Source: Acidobacteriota bacterium
GTDB taxonomy: Bacteria > Acidobacteriota > Terriglobia > Bryobacterales > Bryobacteraceae
Assembly (NCBI GenBank): GCA_026393985.1
Contig: JAPKZB010000014.1
Span: forward strand, 44,754-108,753
Length of the DNA: 64,000 bases
Reading direction: 5' to 3'
Shown here: piece after piece, positions 9,462 through 17,386 of the stretch
Layout of the letters: the number at the start of each line of letters is the position of its first letter
Position numbering within the stretch: position 1 is the stretch's first letter
Program-made: the position numbers and the translations under genes
Notes under the pieces: model-generated
What the model saw: only the letters and a program-made list of their open reading frames with translations
Told to the model about the DNA's origin: nothing
Databases searched by the model: none

Positions 9462-9475
9462 CATAAAATTTTATG
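9462..9475. promoter_or_regulatory. 14-bp perfect palindrome over a start codon, with TAnnnT box
   Basis: CATAAAATTTTATG is a perfect palindrome whose last three bases are the ATG of the S8 protease. A TAGCAT box at 9459-9464 ends 8 nt before that ATG, and no Shine-Dalgarno is present. The element could be an operator or a leaderless start region. Confidence 0.5.
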
Positions 9476-12400
9476 TTTTATTCTTCTTTCGTTCGTTTTT
9501 TTTGTTTGCTGGCTCTGTTGGGGTTGACGGAGGGTGTCTGGGGGCAGAGTGAGTTCCGGTTTACGAACGGTGAGAAGGTGCGGCGGTACCGACTTTCGGC
9601 CGATGAGGTGATGGTGCGCCCAGAGCGGGCGGAGTCCGCGCCGGCGGTGGCGAAACGGCTGGCGGGGCTTACGGCGGTGGAGTCCGTGCGGGCGGTGCAG
9701 GGCGGGGCGTACGTGGTGAAGGGGACGGGGCAGCGGCTACGGATCCTGGCGGGGTTGCAGGCGCCGCGGGGCACAGTGGTCGCTCCGATTTTCTACGACT
9801 TGGACGAGTTGCCGGCGGCGGAGCGGTTGGCGGCGATGGTGGGAGCGGCGCGGGAGAGCCGGCTGCGGTCGGCGATGCGGGTGGTGACGCCCCGGCTGCA
9901 TGTGCGGCTCGGGAGCGATGCGGAGTGGGAATCGATGCAGCCGACGGCGCCGGTAGGGCGCGTTGCGAGCGTGGTGCCAGGATGGACCGTGGTTACCTAC
10001 GCGGATGAGTTTGCCGCGCTGGCAGCGATTGAATGGCTGGCGGCGAAAGGCAATGTGGAGTTTGCGCCGGTTTTCTCTCGCTTCTGGAGTAAGAAGCAGG
10101 CGCTGGTGCGGCAGGTAAACGATCCACTGTTCCGGAACCAGTGGCACCTGGCGACGCAGGGGGTGAACCTGTCGATGGGGAACACGTGGGATACCTACAC
10201 GGGCCGGGGGATTAACATTGCGGTGGTGGATGATGGGCTGGACGTAGCGCACGAGGATTTCGCGGGGAACACGTATCCCTTGGACGGTAATTATCATCGG
10301 AACTTCCGGGGCGGGCCGCCGAAGGACCCGACGCCGCAGTCGGCGGACGACAGCCACGGGACGAGTTGCGCGGGGTTGATTGCGGCGCGGGGGTTTAACA
10401 ATCTGGGGGTGATTGGGGTAGCGCCGTTGGCGCGGCTCATGGGTTTACGGCTGATTGGCGAGGACGCGGCGGACGATGCGGCGGCCGAGGCGCTGCTGTG
10501 GCAGCCAGAGGGGATTGTCACGCACATTTCGAGCAACAGTTGGGGACCGGAGGACGATGGCGCGGCGGCAGGACGGATGTCAGAGTTTCAGGCGCAGGCT
10601 CTCGAGGCGGGCACCACGCTGGGGCGGAACGGTCGGGGGATTGTGTATGTGATTTCGGCGGGTAACGGCCGGGGCGAAGATGACAATTCGAGCTATGACG
10701 AGTTCTCGAGCTCACGGTACGCGATTCAGGTTTGCGCGGTGAACAAGAGGGGCAAGCAGAGTTCGTATAGTGAGAGCGGGATGGCACTGGCGCTGTGCGC
10801 CCTGGGTGGGGAGATGGCGCCGCCGGACCAGATGTGGACGACGAACAATATGGGTCCGGAGGCGCAAGCACATTTAAAAGAGAACGCGCCGACATCGACG
10901 GCGCCGATCAATTACACGGACGGGTTCAACGGCACCTCGGCGGCGGCGCCGCAGGTGAGTGGCGCGGCGGCGCTGTTGCTTGAACGGAATCCGAACCTGG
11001 GCTACCGGGATGTGAAGGAGATTCTGATGCGGACCGCGCGGCGGGATCAACTAAAAGACGGCGATGAGTTCACGGCTAACTCGGCCGGGTTTTTCTTCAG
11101 CCATTCTTTTGGGACGGGGCTGCTGGACGTGAACAGCGCGGTGGAGTGGGCGGGGGTGTGGAAGAACCTTGGGCCGACTGAGAAGATCGAAGCGACGGCG
11201 GAGGGGCCGGTGGAGATCACTGAGGGCGGGGAGAACGGCGCGGTGTTCGAGTTCGATATGAAGGGCGGCGGGGCGCTGCGGGTGGAGCACGTCGAGATTG
11301 TGGTGGATGCCGAGCATCCGGTGCGGGGCGAGGTGAACTTCGAGATTGTGAGCCCGTCGGGGATGAGCAGTATGGCGGACCGGCGTCCCAAGGACGAGGG
11401 AAGCAACTTTGAGCAGTACCGGTTCACGTCGACGCGGCACTGGGGTGAGCGGAGCGACGGGGTGTGGAAGGTGACGGTGGCGGACACCGAGGAGAACGGC
11501 GTGAGCGGGGTGGCCAAGCAGGTGACCCTGCGGATTATTGGAACGCGGCTTCCGGCGGCGGTGTCGAATGCGGATTTGTCGATTGAGTCGGTGACGTGGC
11601 GGCCGTCAGGGAACCTGTGGCTTTTGTCGGCTATTGTCCGCAACGTTGGATCGGCAGCGGCGGGAGCGCACCGGGTGGGCCTTTATCTTTCCGGGAATTC
11701 GACAATCACGACAGCGGACACACGGTTCGGTGAGGAGTGCAGCTTCACGAGCCTAGCAGTGGGGAGGACTGCGTTATGCGCCAGGACGTTGGCCATTCCG
11801 GCGACGCTGCGGCCGGGTGATTATTATGTGGGCGCTCTGGCTCATCACACAGATCAGATTGCCGAGATCAACGAGATCAACAACAGCGCCACGGCCGCGA
11901 ACCGATTGACCGTGGGGTCGACCCCGGCCGTGGATCTGATTGTTTCCGATGGCAAGGCGCCGACGAGCGCTTCGCCGGGACAGAGTGTTTCGGTATCGGT
12001 GGAGGTAACGAACCAGGGAACGGCAGCGGCCGGGGCGTTCCGGGTGGGATTCTACATTTCGCCGCGTCCGACGCTGACGACCGCAGACATGCGTTTAGGC
12101 ACGTGCACGTTTGCCTCTTTGGCCGGCGGCGCCAAAGGTAATTGTTCGGCAGTGGTGACGATCCCCGCGAACCTGCCGTTGGGACGGTACTACGCCGGGG
12201 CCATTGCGGATGATCTGAATCAGGTAACCGAGACTGACGAGACGAATAACGAAGGGGTGTCGGAGGCCCCTCTGACGATTGGGCGGCAGACGTTGCCGGA
12301 CCTGATCATCACCGACGGGAGTGCTCCGGCGACGGGAACCACGGGACAACCGGTGCGGCTTTCGGTGGAGGTAAAGAACCAGGGGACGGCATCCGCGGGC

Positions 12401-13018
12401 GCTTTCCGGGTGGGTTACTACCTATCGGTCGATTCAGTGATCACGCGTTCGGATACGCAGATTGGGACCTGTAACTTCTCGAGTTTAGGGATTGACGTGT
12501 CGGCCACCTGCAGCGGGAACATCACACTGCCGCTGACCCTGGCCCCGGGCACCTATTATGTGGGCGCATTTGCGGACGATACCGGGCAGGTGAATGAATC
12601 GGACGAAGGTAATAATACGGCGCTGGCGCCCAACCAGATGGTGGTGACGCGGGCTTCGGTGGATCTGACGGTAACGGCGGTGACCGCGCCGGCCACGGTA
12701 ACCCTCGGGCAGAGTCCGAACATCACGTCGGCGATCCGCAACCAGGGGACGGCGGACGCGGGAGCGTTCCGGCTGGGTTACTACCTGTCGACGGATGCGA
12801 CGATTACGACCGGGGACATCCAACTCGGCACGTGCTCGTATACGGCGCTGGCGGCGGGGGCGAACAGCGGATGCGCGGGTCCCCTGCTGTTCCCGGCGAC
12901 GCTAGCGCCGGGGCGTTACTATCTGGGGGTGATCGTAGACGATCAGAATCAGGTGGCGGAGTCGAACGAGACCAATAACACGCGGGCGACGCCGGGGTTG
13001 ATCACGCTGCAACGGTAA
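9473..13018 (+). CDS. Secreted S8 serine protease, kexin-like, with P-domain and four CARDB repeats
   Basis: 1181 aa. Residues 1-25 are a signal peptide. An N-terminal propeptide-like region runs to about residue 210. The subtilase domain spans about 245-560, with Asp253 in VVDDGLD, His295 in DDSHGTSCAG, oxyanion Asn398 in SAGNG and Ser489 in NGTSAAAP: all catalytic residues are intact. The VDDGLD and DDSHGT forms are those of kexin/furin-type proteases. A P/homoB domain follows at about 577-692 (LRVEHVEIVVDAEHPVRGE ... GVWKVTVAD). Then come four CARDB-type domains at about 701-815, 818-935, 940-1060 and 1063-1178, each with VRNxGxAxAGxxxVGxYLS, a Cys pair and a closing NEINN-like segment. 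It acts outside the cell, probably on protein. The TAA comes 5 bp before the convergent PQQ dehydrogenase. Confidence 0.93.
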   Translation: MFYSSFVRFFCLLALLGLTEGVWGQSEFRFTNGEKVRRYRLSADEVMVRPERAESAPAVAKRLAGLTAVESVRAVQGGAYVVKGTGQRLRILAGLQAPRGTVVAPIFYDLDELPAAERLAAMVGAARESRLRSAMRVVTPRLHVRLGSDAEWESMQPTAPVGRVASVVPGWTVVTYADEFAALAAIEWLAAKGNVEFAPVFSRFWSKKQALVRQVNDPLFRNQWHLATQGVNLSMGNTWDTYTGRGINIAVVDDGLDVAHEDFAGNTYPLDGNYHRNFRGGPPKDPTPQSADDSHGTSCAGLIAARGFNNLGVIGVAPLARLMGLRLIGEDAADDAAAEALLWQPEGIVTHISSNSWGPEDDGAAAGRMSEFQAQALEAGTTLGRNGRGIVYVISAGNGRGEDDNSSYDEFSSSRYAIQVCAVNKRGKQSSYSESGMALALCALGGEMAPPDQMWTTNNMGPEAQAHLKENAPTSTAPINYTDGFNGTSAAAPQVSGAAALLLERNPNLGYRDVKEILMRTARRDQLKDGDEFTANSAGFFFSHSFGTGLLDVNSAVEWAGVWKNLGPTEKIEATAEGPVEITEGGENGAVFEFDMKGGGALRVEHVEIVVDAEHPVRGEVNFEIVSPSGMSSMADRRPKDEGSNFEQYRFTSTRHWGERSDGVWKVTVADTEENGVSGVAKQVTLRIIGTRLPAAVSNADLSIESVTWRPSGNLWLLSAIVRNVGSAAAGAHRVGLYLSGNSTITTADTRFGEECSFTSLAVGRTALCARTLAIPATLRPGDYYVGALAHHTDQIAEINEINNSATAANRLTVGSTPAVDLIVSDGKAPTSASPGQSVSVSVEVTNQGTAAAGAFRVGFYISPRPTLTTADMRLGTCTFASLAGGAKGNCSAVVTIPANLPLGRYYAGAIADDLNQVTETDETNNEGVSEAPLTIGRQTLPDLIITDGSAPATGTTGQPVRLSVEVKNQGTASAGAFRVGYYLSVDSVITRSDTQIGTCNFSSLGIDVSATCSGNITLPLTLAPGTYYVGAFADDTGQVNESDEGNNTALAPNQMVVTRASVDLTVTAVTAPATVTLGQSPNITSAIRNQGTADAGAFRLGYYLSTDATITTGDIQLGTCSYTALAAGANSGCAGPLLFPATLAPGRYYLGVIVDDQNQVAESNETNNTRATPGLITLQR

Positions 13019-13023
13019 GAGAT

Positions 13024-14592
13024 TTACTTTGATTCGTGGAGGCCGAAGGCGAGGACGTTCGAGCCGGCGGCGATGGCGATGTACTGTTTGCCTTTGAAGG
13101 AGTAGGCGATCGGGGAGGCCTTGATCTGCTGGCCGGTGTTGAAGTGCCAGAGCGCCTTGCCGGTGACGGCGTCGAGGGCGGTGAGGAAGCCCTGGTCATC
13201 ACCAGCGAACACGAGGCCGCCGGCGGTGGACAGGAGTCCGGCCCCGTAACGCTTCGAGCCGATTTGCTTGTACTCCCAGCGGCGCTGGCCGGTGGTGAGA
13301 TCGAGGGCGCGGACGTAGGCCTGCCAGGGGGCTTCGGGGTCTTCACTGTAGCCGGTGGCCATGAAGGGGACGCCGCCGGGGCGGAAGGTGTCGCGGGATT
13401 TGTAGTTGATGCCGCAACCTTCGATTACAGTGACGTAAAAGAGGCCGGTGTCGGGGCTGTAGGCGGGGGAGTGCCAGTTGGTGGCGCCGGCGGTGGCGGG
13501 GCAGGTGCGGGTGCCCTGGATAGAGGGGATGACGCCGGGGTTGCGGATGGGTTTGCCGTCGGCGGTGAGGCCTTTGGCCCAGTTGATGCGGTCGAGGAAA
13601 GGGGAGCCGTGGAGGAACTCACCGGTGACGCGGTCGAGGACGTAGTAGAAGCCGTTGCGGTTGGCCTGGACGAGAAGTTTGCGTTGCTTGCCGCGGAAGG
13701 GGGCGTCGACGAGGACGGGGATTTCGACGGCGTCCCAGTCGTGGACATCATGAGGGGTGAACTGGAAGTACCACTTGAGTTTGCCGGTATTGGCGTCGAG
13801 GGCGACCATGGATTCGGTGTAGAGGTTGTCGCCTTTGCGGACGTCGCCATCGAAGTCGGGGGCGGGGTTGCCGATGCCCCAGTAGATGAGATTGAGTTCG
13901 GGGTCGTAGCTACCGGTGAGCCAGGTGTTACCGCCACCGGTTTTCCAGCTGTCGCCGGCCCAGGTTTCGTGGCCAGGTTCGCCAGGCCGGGGGATGGCGT
14001 GCCATCGCCAGAGGCGTTCGCCGGTGTCGGGGTCGTAGGCGTCGAGGAAGCCGTTGAGGCCGTGGTCGCCGGGGGCGATGCCGGCGATGATCTTGCCGTT
14101 GAGAGCGAGGGGGGCGACGGGGGACCAGTAGCCGTCGGAGGCTTCGGCGAGTTTGGCTTTCCAGAGGAGACCGCCGGTGCGGGCATCGAGGGCGACGAGG
14201 TGGGCATCGGGGGTGCCCATGTAGACTTTGTGGCCGTAGACGGCGACGCCGCGGTTGGGCCCTTTTTGGAGGGCGGGCTGGTGTTCGTAGACCCAGAGGC
14301 GGCGGCCGGTGCGGGCGTCGAGAGCGTGGACTTCGTTGGGCTGGGTGAGGTACATGACGCCGTCGACGACGAGGGGGACGGTCTGGAGTTGCGTCGAGTT
14401 GGGGACATGGTAGACCCACTTGGGGACGAGGGAGGAGACGTTGGCTTTGTGGACGTCTTTGAGGAGGCTGTGGCGTTGGGAGTGGAAGGAGCCGTTGTAG
14501 CTGAGCCACTGGCGGGGGTCGGCCTGGCGGAGTTGATCGTAGGTGACCTGGCCGAGGGCGAGGAGGGGGAGAAAGAAAGCGATGCGTTTCAT
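13024..14592 (-). CDS. PQQ-dependent alcohol-dehydrogenase-like propeller
   Basis: 522 aa with signal peptide MKRIAFFLPLLALGQ. It has the repeated tryptophan-docking propeller blades of type I quinoproteins (ALDARTGRRLWVYE, LVALDARTGGLLWKAK, ALDANTGKLKWYF, ALDAVTGKALWHF). The N-terminal WLSYNGSFHSQRHSLL and the mid-protein TPHDVHDWDAVEIPVLV match the methanol/ethanol dehydrogenase group, oxidising alcohols in the periplasm with PQQ. The vicinal Cys pair that sits over PQQ in classical enzymes is not seen at the expected place (QPALQKGPNRGVAVYG). Its ATG overlaps the stop of the upstream di-haem cytochrome by 4 bp, so that cytochrome is its likely electron acceptor. No PQQ biosynthesis genes are in the window. 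Confidence 0.87.
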   Translation of the reverse strand: MKRIAFFLPLLALGQVTYDQLRQADPRQWLSYNGSFHSQRHSLLKDVHKANVSSLVPKWVYHVPNSTQLQTVPLVVDGVMYLTQPNEVHALDARTGRRLWVYEHQPALQKGPNRGVAVYGHKVYMGTPDAHLVALDARTGGLLWKAKLAEASDGYWSPVAPLALNGKIIAGIAPGDHGLNGFLDAYDPDTGERLWRWHAIPRPGEPGHETWAGDSWKTGGGNTWLTGSYDPELNLIYWGIGNPAPDFDGDVRKGDNLYTESMVALDANTGKLKWYFQFTPHDVHDWDAVEIPVLVDAPFRGKQRKLLVQANRNGFYYVLDRVTGEFLHGSPFLDRINWAKGLTADGKPIRNPGVIPSIQGTRTCPATAGATNWHSPAYSPDTGLFYVTVIEGCGINYKSRDTFRPGGVPFMATGYSEDPEAPWQAYVRALDLTTGQRRWEYKQIGSKRYGAGLLSTAGGLVFAGDDQGFLTALDAVTGKALWHFNTGQQIKASPIAYSFKGKQYIAIAAGSNVLAFGLHESK

Positions 14593-16046
14593 GGGCGTCT
14601 CCGGTTGGCGCGGGGGGCGTCGGGCTGGCGGGCGAGGCGGCTGAGATAGGCGACGACGTTGTCGAATTCGGCGCGAGTGAGCATTTTGTCGAAGTCGGTG
14701 GGCATGGGGGAGCGGGTGCCGTAGGTGATGGTGCGGACTTCGTCGCGGGTGAGCAGATGGAGGGCGCCGGATTGGTCGAGGATTTGGAGAGAGAAGTTGT
14801 GTTCGTTTTTGAGGGTGCCGCGGAGGCGCTGGCCGGCGGTGGTGACGACGTCGACGGGTTGGAAGCCGGGGGGGATGTGGGGGCGGGGGGTGGTGAGGGC
14901 TTCGGTGAGGTAGCGGAGGCTGCGTTCGGCGCCGATGTTCGACAGATCGGGGCCGACGAGGCCGCCGCGACCGTTCACCATGTGGCAGGTGGAGCAGCGG
15001 CCCTTGCCGAGGAAGACGGATTCGCCGGCGGCGGGGTTGCCCGAGACGGGGGTTTCGAAGGCGGTGGCGCGGAGGCTGCGGATGAAGGCGACCATCTTCC
15101 AGACGTCGGCTTCGGGAAGGGGGGAAGAGGGCATAAGGGTGCCGGGGATGCCTTGTTTGATGGCTTCAAAGAGCTGCTGTTCGGTGGTGCGGAGGTAACG
15201 GCGGCGGGCGGCAAGGGCGGGTCCGCGGTCGCCGGCGGCGCCGTCGGGGCCGTGGCACATGGTGCAGGAGCGGTTGTAGATTTCACGGCCGGCGAGGATG
15301 GTTTCGGCCGAGGCGGCGTTAGCGGTGGGGGGATGGTGGCGGAAGAGGACGGGGCGGAAGACTTCCGGGGTGTGAAAGCTGCGGACGCCGGGCGGGAAGG
15401 AGGCCCAGGAGCTGAGTTGGGCGTTGGTGCGGCCGCCGAGGCGCTGGAGGTTGAGGCGCCACTGGTCGCCGTCGTGGGGCGGGGTGTGGGCGGCGTCGCG
15501 GGCGAAGTTTTCGAGGGGGATGGCGGCTTCGACGATCCAGCCGTTGTCGGTGGGGTCTTCGTCTTTTTTGGCGAGGCCGTGGAAGGAGGTGCGGTAGAGC
15601 ATGCCTTCGGGTTCCCAGGTGGGGGGGCCGGTCCACCAGTCGGCCCGGTTGCGATTGAGCATGGCGCCGATGGCGTTGATTTCGAAGGTGTAGTAGTTGC
15701 GGACCTTATCGGGATTGGGGCTGAGGAAGAGTTCGACGCAATCGTCTTTGGAGACGGGGCCGTGGCGCTGGGTGACGTAGGCGGAGATGTGTTTATCCTG
15801 AGCCTGCCAGGAGACGTAGAGGTAGTTGTCGTCCCAGAGGAGTTTGGCGACGGTCTGTTCGCGGGTGCCCGATTCGAACCAGGGGAACTGGAAGTCGCCG
15901 ACGGAAGGGGCTTGCTGCCAGGCGGGTTCGTCGAGTTTGCCGTCGATTTGGATGGGCGAGGGGGTGCGGAAGATTTCGTAGGGGCGGGGCTGGGCGGAGA
16001 GGAGCAGGGCGCAGTGGGCGGCGATCAGCAGACGGAAGAGGGACAT
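14589..16046 (-). CDS. Secreted protein with CBM9-like domain and two cytochrome c domains
   Basis: 485 aa. I choose the ATG at 16046: GGAGG lies 6-10 nt upstream and the signal peptide LLIAAHCALLLSAQ comes directly after. A longer frame to 16229 lacks both. Residues 22-240 are a carbohydrate-binding family 9-like domain (IDGKLDEPAWQQAP, LLWDDNYLYVSWQAQD, DDCVELFLSPNPD). Residues 243-325 form one cytochrome c domain with CTMCH at 261-265, and 335-475 a second with CSTCH at 351-355. Between them they would bind two haems and pass electrons. It is first in an operon with the PQQ dehydrogenase (4-bp overlap). CBM9 fused to two haem domains suggests surface or substrate-anchored electron transfer. 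Confidence 0.87.
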   Translation of the reverse strand: MSLFRLLIAAHCALLLSAQPRPYEIFRTPSPIQIDGKLDEPAWQQAPSVGDFQFPWFESGTREQTVAKLLWDDNYLYVSWQAQDKHISAYVTQRHGPVSKDDCVELFLSPNPDKVRNYYTFEINAIGAMLNRNRADWWTGPPTWEPEGMLYRTSFHGLAKKDEDPTDNGWIVEAAIPLENFARDAAHTPPHDGDQWRLNLQRLGGRTNAQLSSWASFPPGVRSFHTPEVFRPVLFRHHPPTANAASAETILAGREIYNRSCTMCHGPDGAAGDRGPALAARRRYLRTTEQQLFEAIKQGIPGTLMPSSPLPEADVWKMVAFIRSLRATAFETPVSGNPAAGESVFLGKGRCSTCHMVNGRGGLVGPDLSNIGAERSLRYLTEALTTPRPHIPPGFQPVDVVTTAGQRLRGTLKNEHNFSLQILDQSGALHLLTRDEVRTITYGTRSPMPTDFDKMLTRAEFDNVVAYLSRLARQPDAPRANRRRP

Positions 16047-16081
16047 AGGGACCTCCAGAATCATGCAGTATTGTATCGGGG

Positions 16082-16110
16082 TTGGGGGGGCGATGGGAGG
16101 GTGATAGGAT
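16082..16110 (+). promoter_or_regulatory. Promoter, leaderless type
   Basis: TTGGGG (16082-16087), a 17-nt spacer and TAGGAT (16105-16110) end 7 nt before the ATG at 16118, so transcription would begin at or next to the start codon. The same GATAGGAT string precedes the starts at 3020 and 19731. Confidence 0.5.
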
Positions 16111-16117
16111 CGTGGAC

Positions 16118-17383
16118 ATGATGAATCGGCGGACGATGTTGGGATTGAGCGGGCAGGCGGTGCTGGCGGCGGCGCAGGGCGTCGAAAAGCGGCCGCGGAT
16201 TGCCTGCGTGGTGACTTACTGGGCGGCACCGAGTTCGCACGCCGACTGGATTATTACCAAGCTGATGGACGGGTATTGGTGGAAGGGGGCGCACACGCCA
16301 TCACGGGTGGATGTGGTGTCGGTGTTTATTCATCAGATCGCGGAGAGTGGGTTAGGCAAGAAGGTTTGCGCGGCGAAGAAGATCCCGATCTTTAATACGG
16401 TGCGCGAGGCGCTGACGCTGGGCGGGAGCGAACTGGCCGTCGACGGGGTGGTGCTGGTGGGTGAGCACGGGATTTATCACACGAATCTGAACGGGCAGAC
16501 CTACTATCCGCGGTGGTGGCTGTATCAGCAGATTGTGAAGGTCTTTGAGCAGAGTAAGCGGTCGGTGCCGGTGTTTAATGACAAGCACCTGTCGACGAGT
16601 TGGAACGAATCGAAGTGGATGTTTGATAAGTCGCGGGAGCTGAACTTTCCTTTGTTTGGAGGTTCGTCGATTCCCTTTTATTTCCGCGAGCCGGAGATTG
16701 ATATCGACAGGGAGACGCCGATCCGGGCTTCGATTGTGGCGTCGGGGGGCCGGGAGGAGGGCAGCATTTTCCATAGCATCGACGTGCTGCAGTCGTTTGT
16801 CGAACGAAGGAAGGGCGGCGAGGCGGGGGTGGCGGCGGTGCAGTGTATTCACGGGCCGGATACGTGGCGGTGGACGGAGCGGAATCCGTGGGCGGGGCAG
16901 TTGCTGGAGGCGGTGCGGAAGCGCTTTCAATTTGCGTCGGGACATTTCGAGAAGACAGTGAAGAGCCCGGGGGTGACGATTGTGGACTACCGCGACGGGA
17001 CGAAGGGGGCGGTGTACGCCATTCCGGACGTGGGGTGGACGTATGCGGGGGAGGTAGCGGGACAGCGTGAGCCGACGGTGGTGTCGATGCTGGGTTGGCC
17101 GGGGCCATTTGCGCAGTACCACGCGGCGAATGCGTTTGAGCACTGGATTGTGGAGATGATGCTGACGCGGAAGGAGCCGTGTAACGCGGAGCGGTTGTTA
17201 CTTTCGAGCGGGATTGTCTCCTATAACATGGAGTCGAACTGGGAGAACGGCAAGTATTCGGCCGTGGGCCGGCGGATCGAGACGCCATTTATGCATATTG
17301 CTTACCGGCCGACCCGGGGATCGCAGTTCGAGACCGGTCCGCGGCCACCGGTGGTGCCGTATATCCGGGGGTTTGAGCGGTAG
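16118..17383 (+). CDS. Conserved hypothetical protein with twin-arginine-like N-terminus
   Basis: 421 aa from the ATG at 16118 (MMNRRTMLGLSGQAVLAAAQG). That start puts a Tat-like NRRTMLGL motif at the N-terminus and fits the TAGGAT box; a GTG at 16082 would bury the signal. The body is rich in conserved-looking segments (RIACVVTYWAAPSSHADWII, DGVVLVGEHGIYHTN, VFNDKHLSTSWNESKWMFD, FPLFGGSSIPFYFREP). The pattern recalls uncharacterised proteins of Planctomycetes and Acidobacteriota that sit near oxidoreductases. I know of no assigned activity. It ends 3 bp from the convergent sialidase-like gene. Confidence 0.7.
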   Translation: MMNRRTMLGLSGQAVLAAAQGVEKRPRIACVVTYWAAPSSHADWIITKLMDGYWWKGAHTPSRVDVVSVFIHQIAESGLGKKVCAAKKIPIFNTVREALTLGGSELAVDGVVLVGEHGIYHTNLNGQTYYPRWWLYQQIVKVFEQSKRSVPVFNDKHLSTSWNESKWMFDKSRELNFPLFGGSSIPFYFREPEIDIDRETPIRASIVASGGREEGSIFHSIDVLQSFVERRKGGEAGVAAVQCIHGPDTWRWTERNPWAGQLLEAVRKRFQFASGHFEKTVKSPGVTIVDYRDGTKGAVYAIPDVGWTYAGEVAGQREPTVVSMLGWPGPFAQYHAANAFEHWIVEMMLTRKEPCNAERLLLSSGIVSYNMESNWENGKYSAVGRRIETPFMHIAYRPTRGSQFETGPRPPVVPYIRGFER

Positions 17384-17386
17384 GAG

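Noticed and set aside
13036..14649. A 537-codon plus-strand open frame
   Set aside because: Antisense shadow of the PQQ dehydrogenase with biased Gly/Val/Ala composition and no motif.
14757..16121. A 454-codon plus-strand open frame
   Set aside because: Antisense of the CBM9/cytochrome gene, which has haem motifs and a ribosome binding site.
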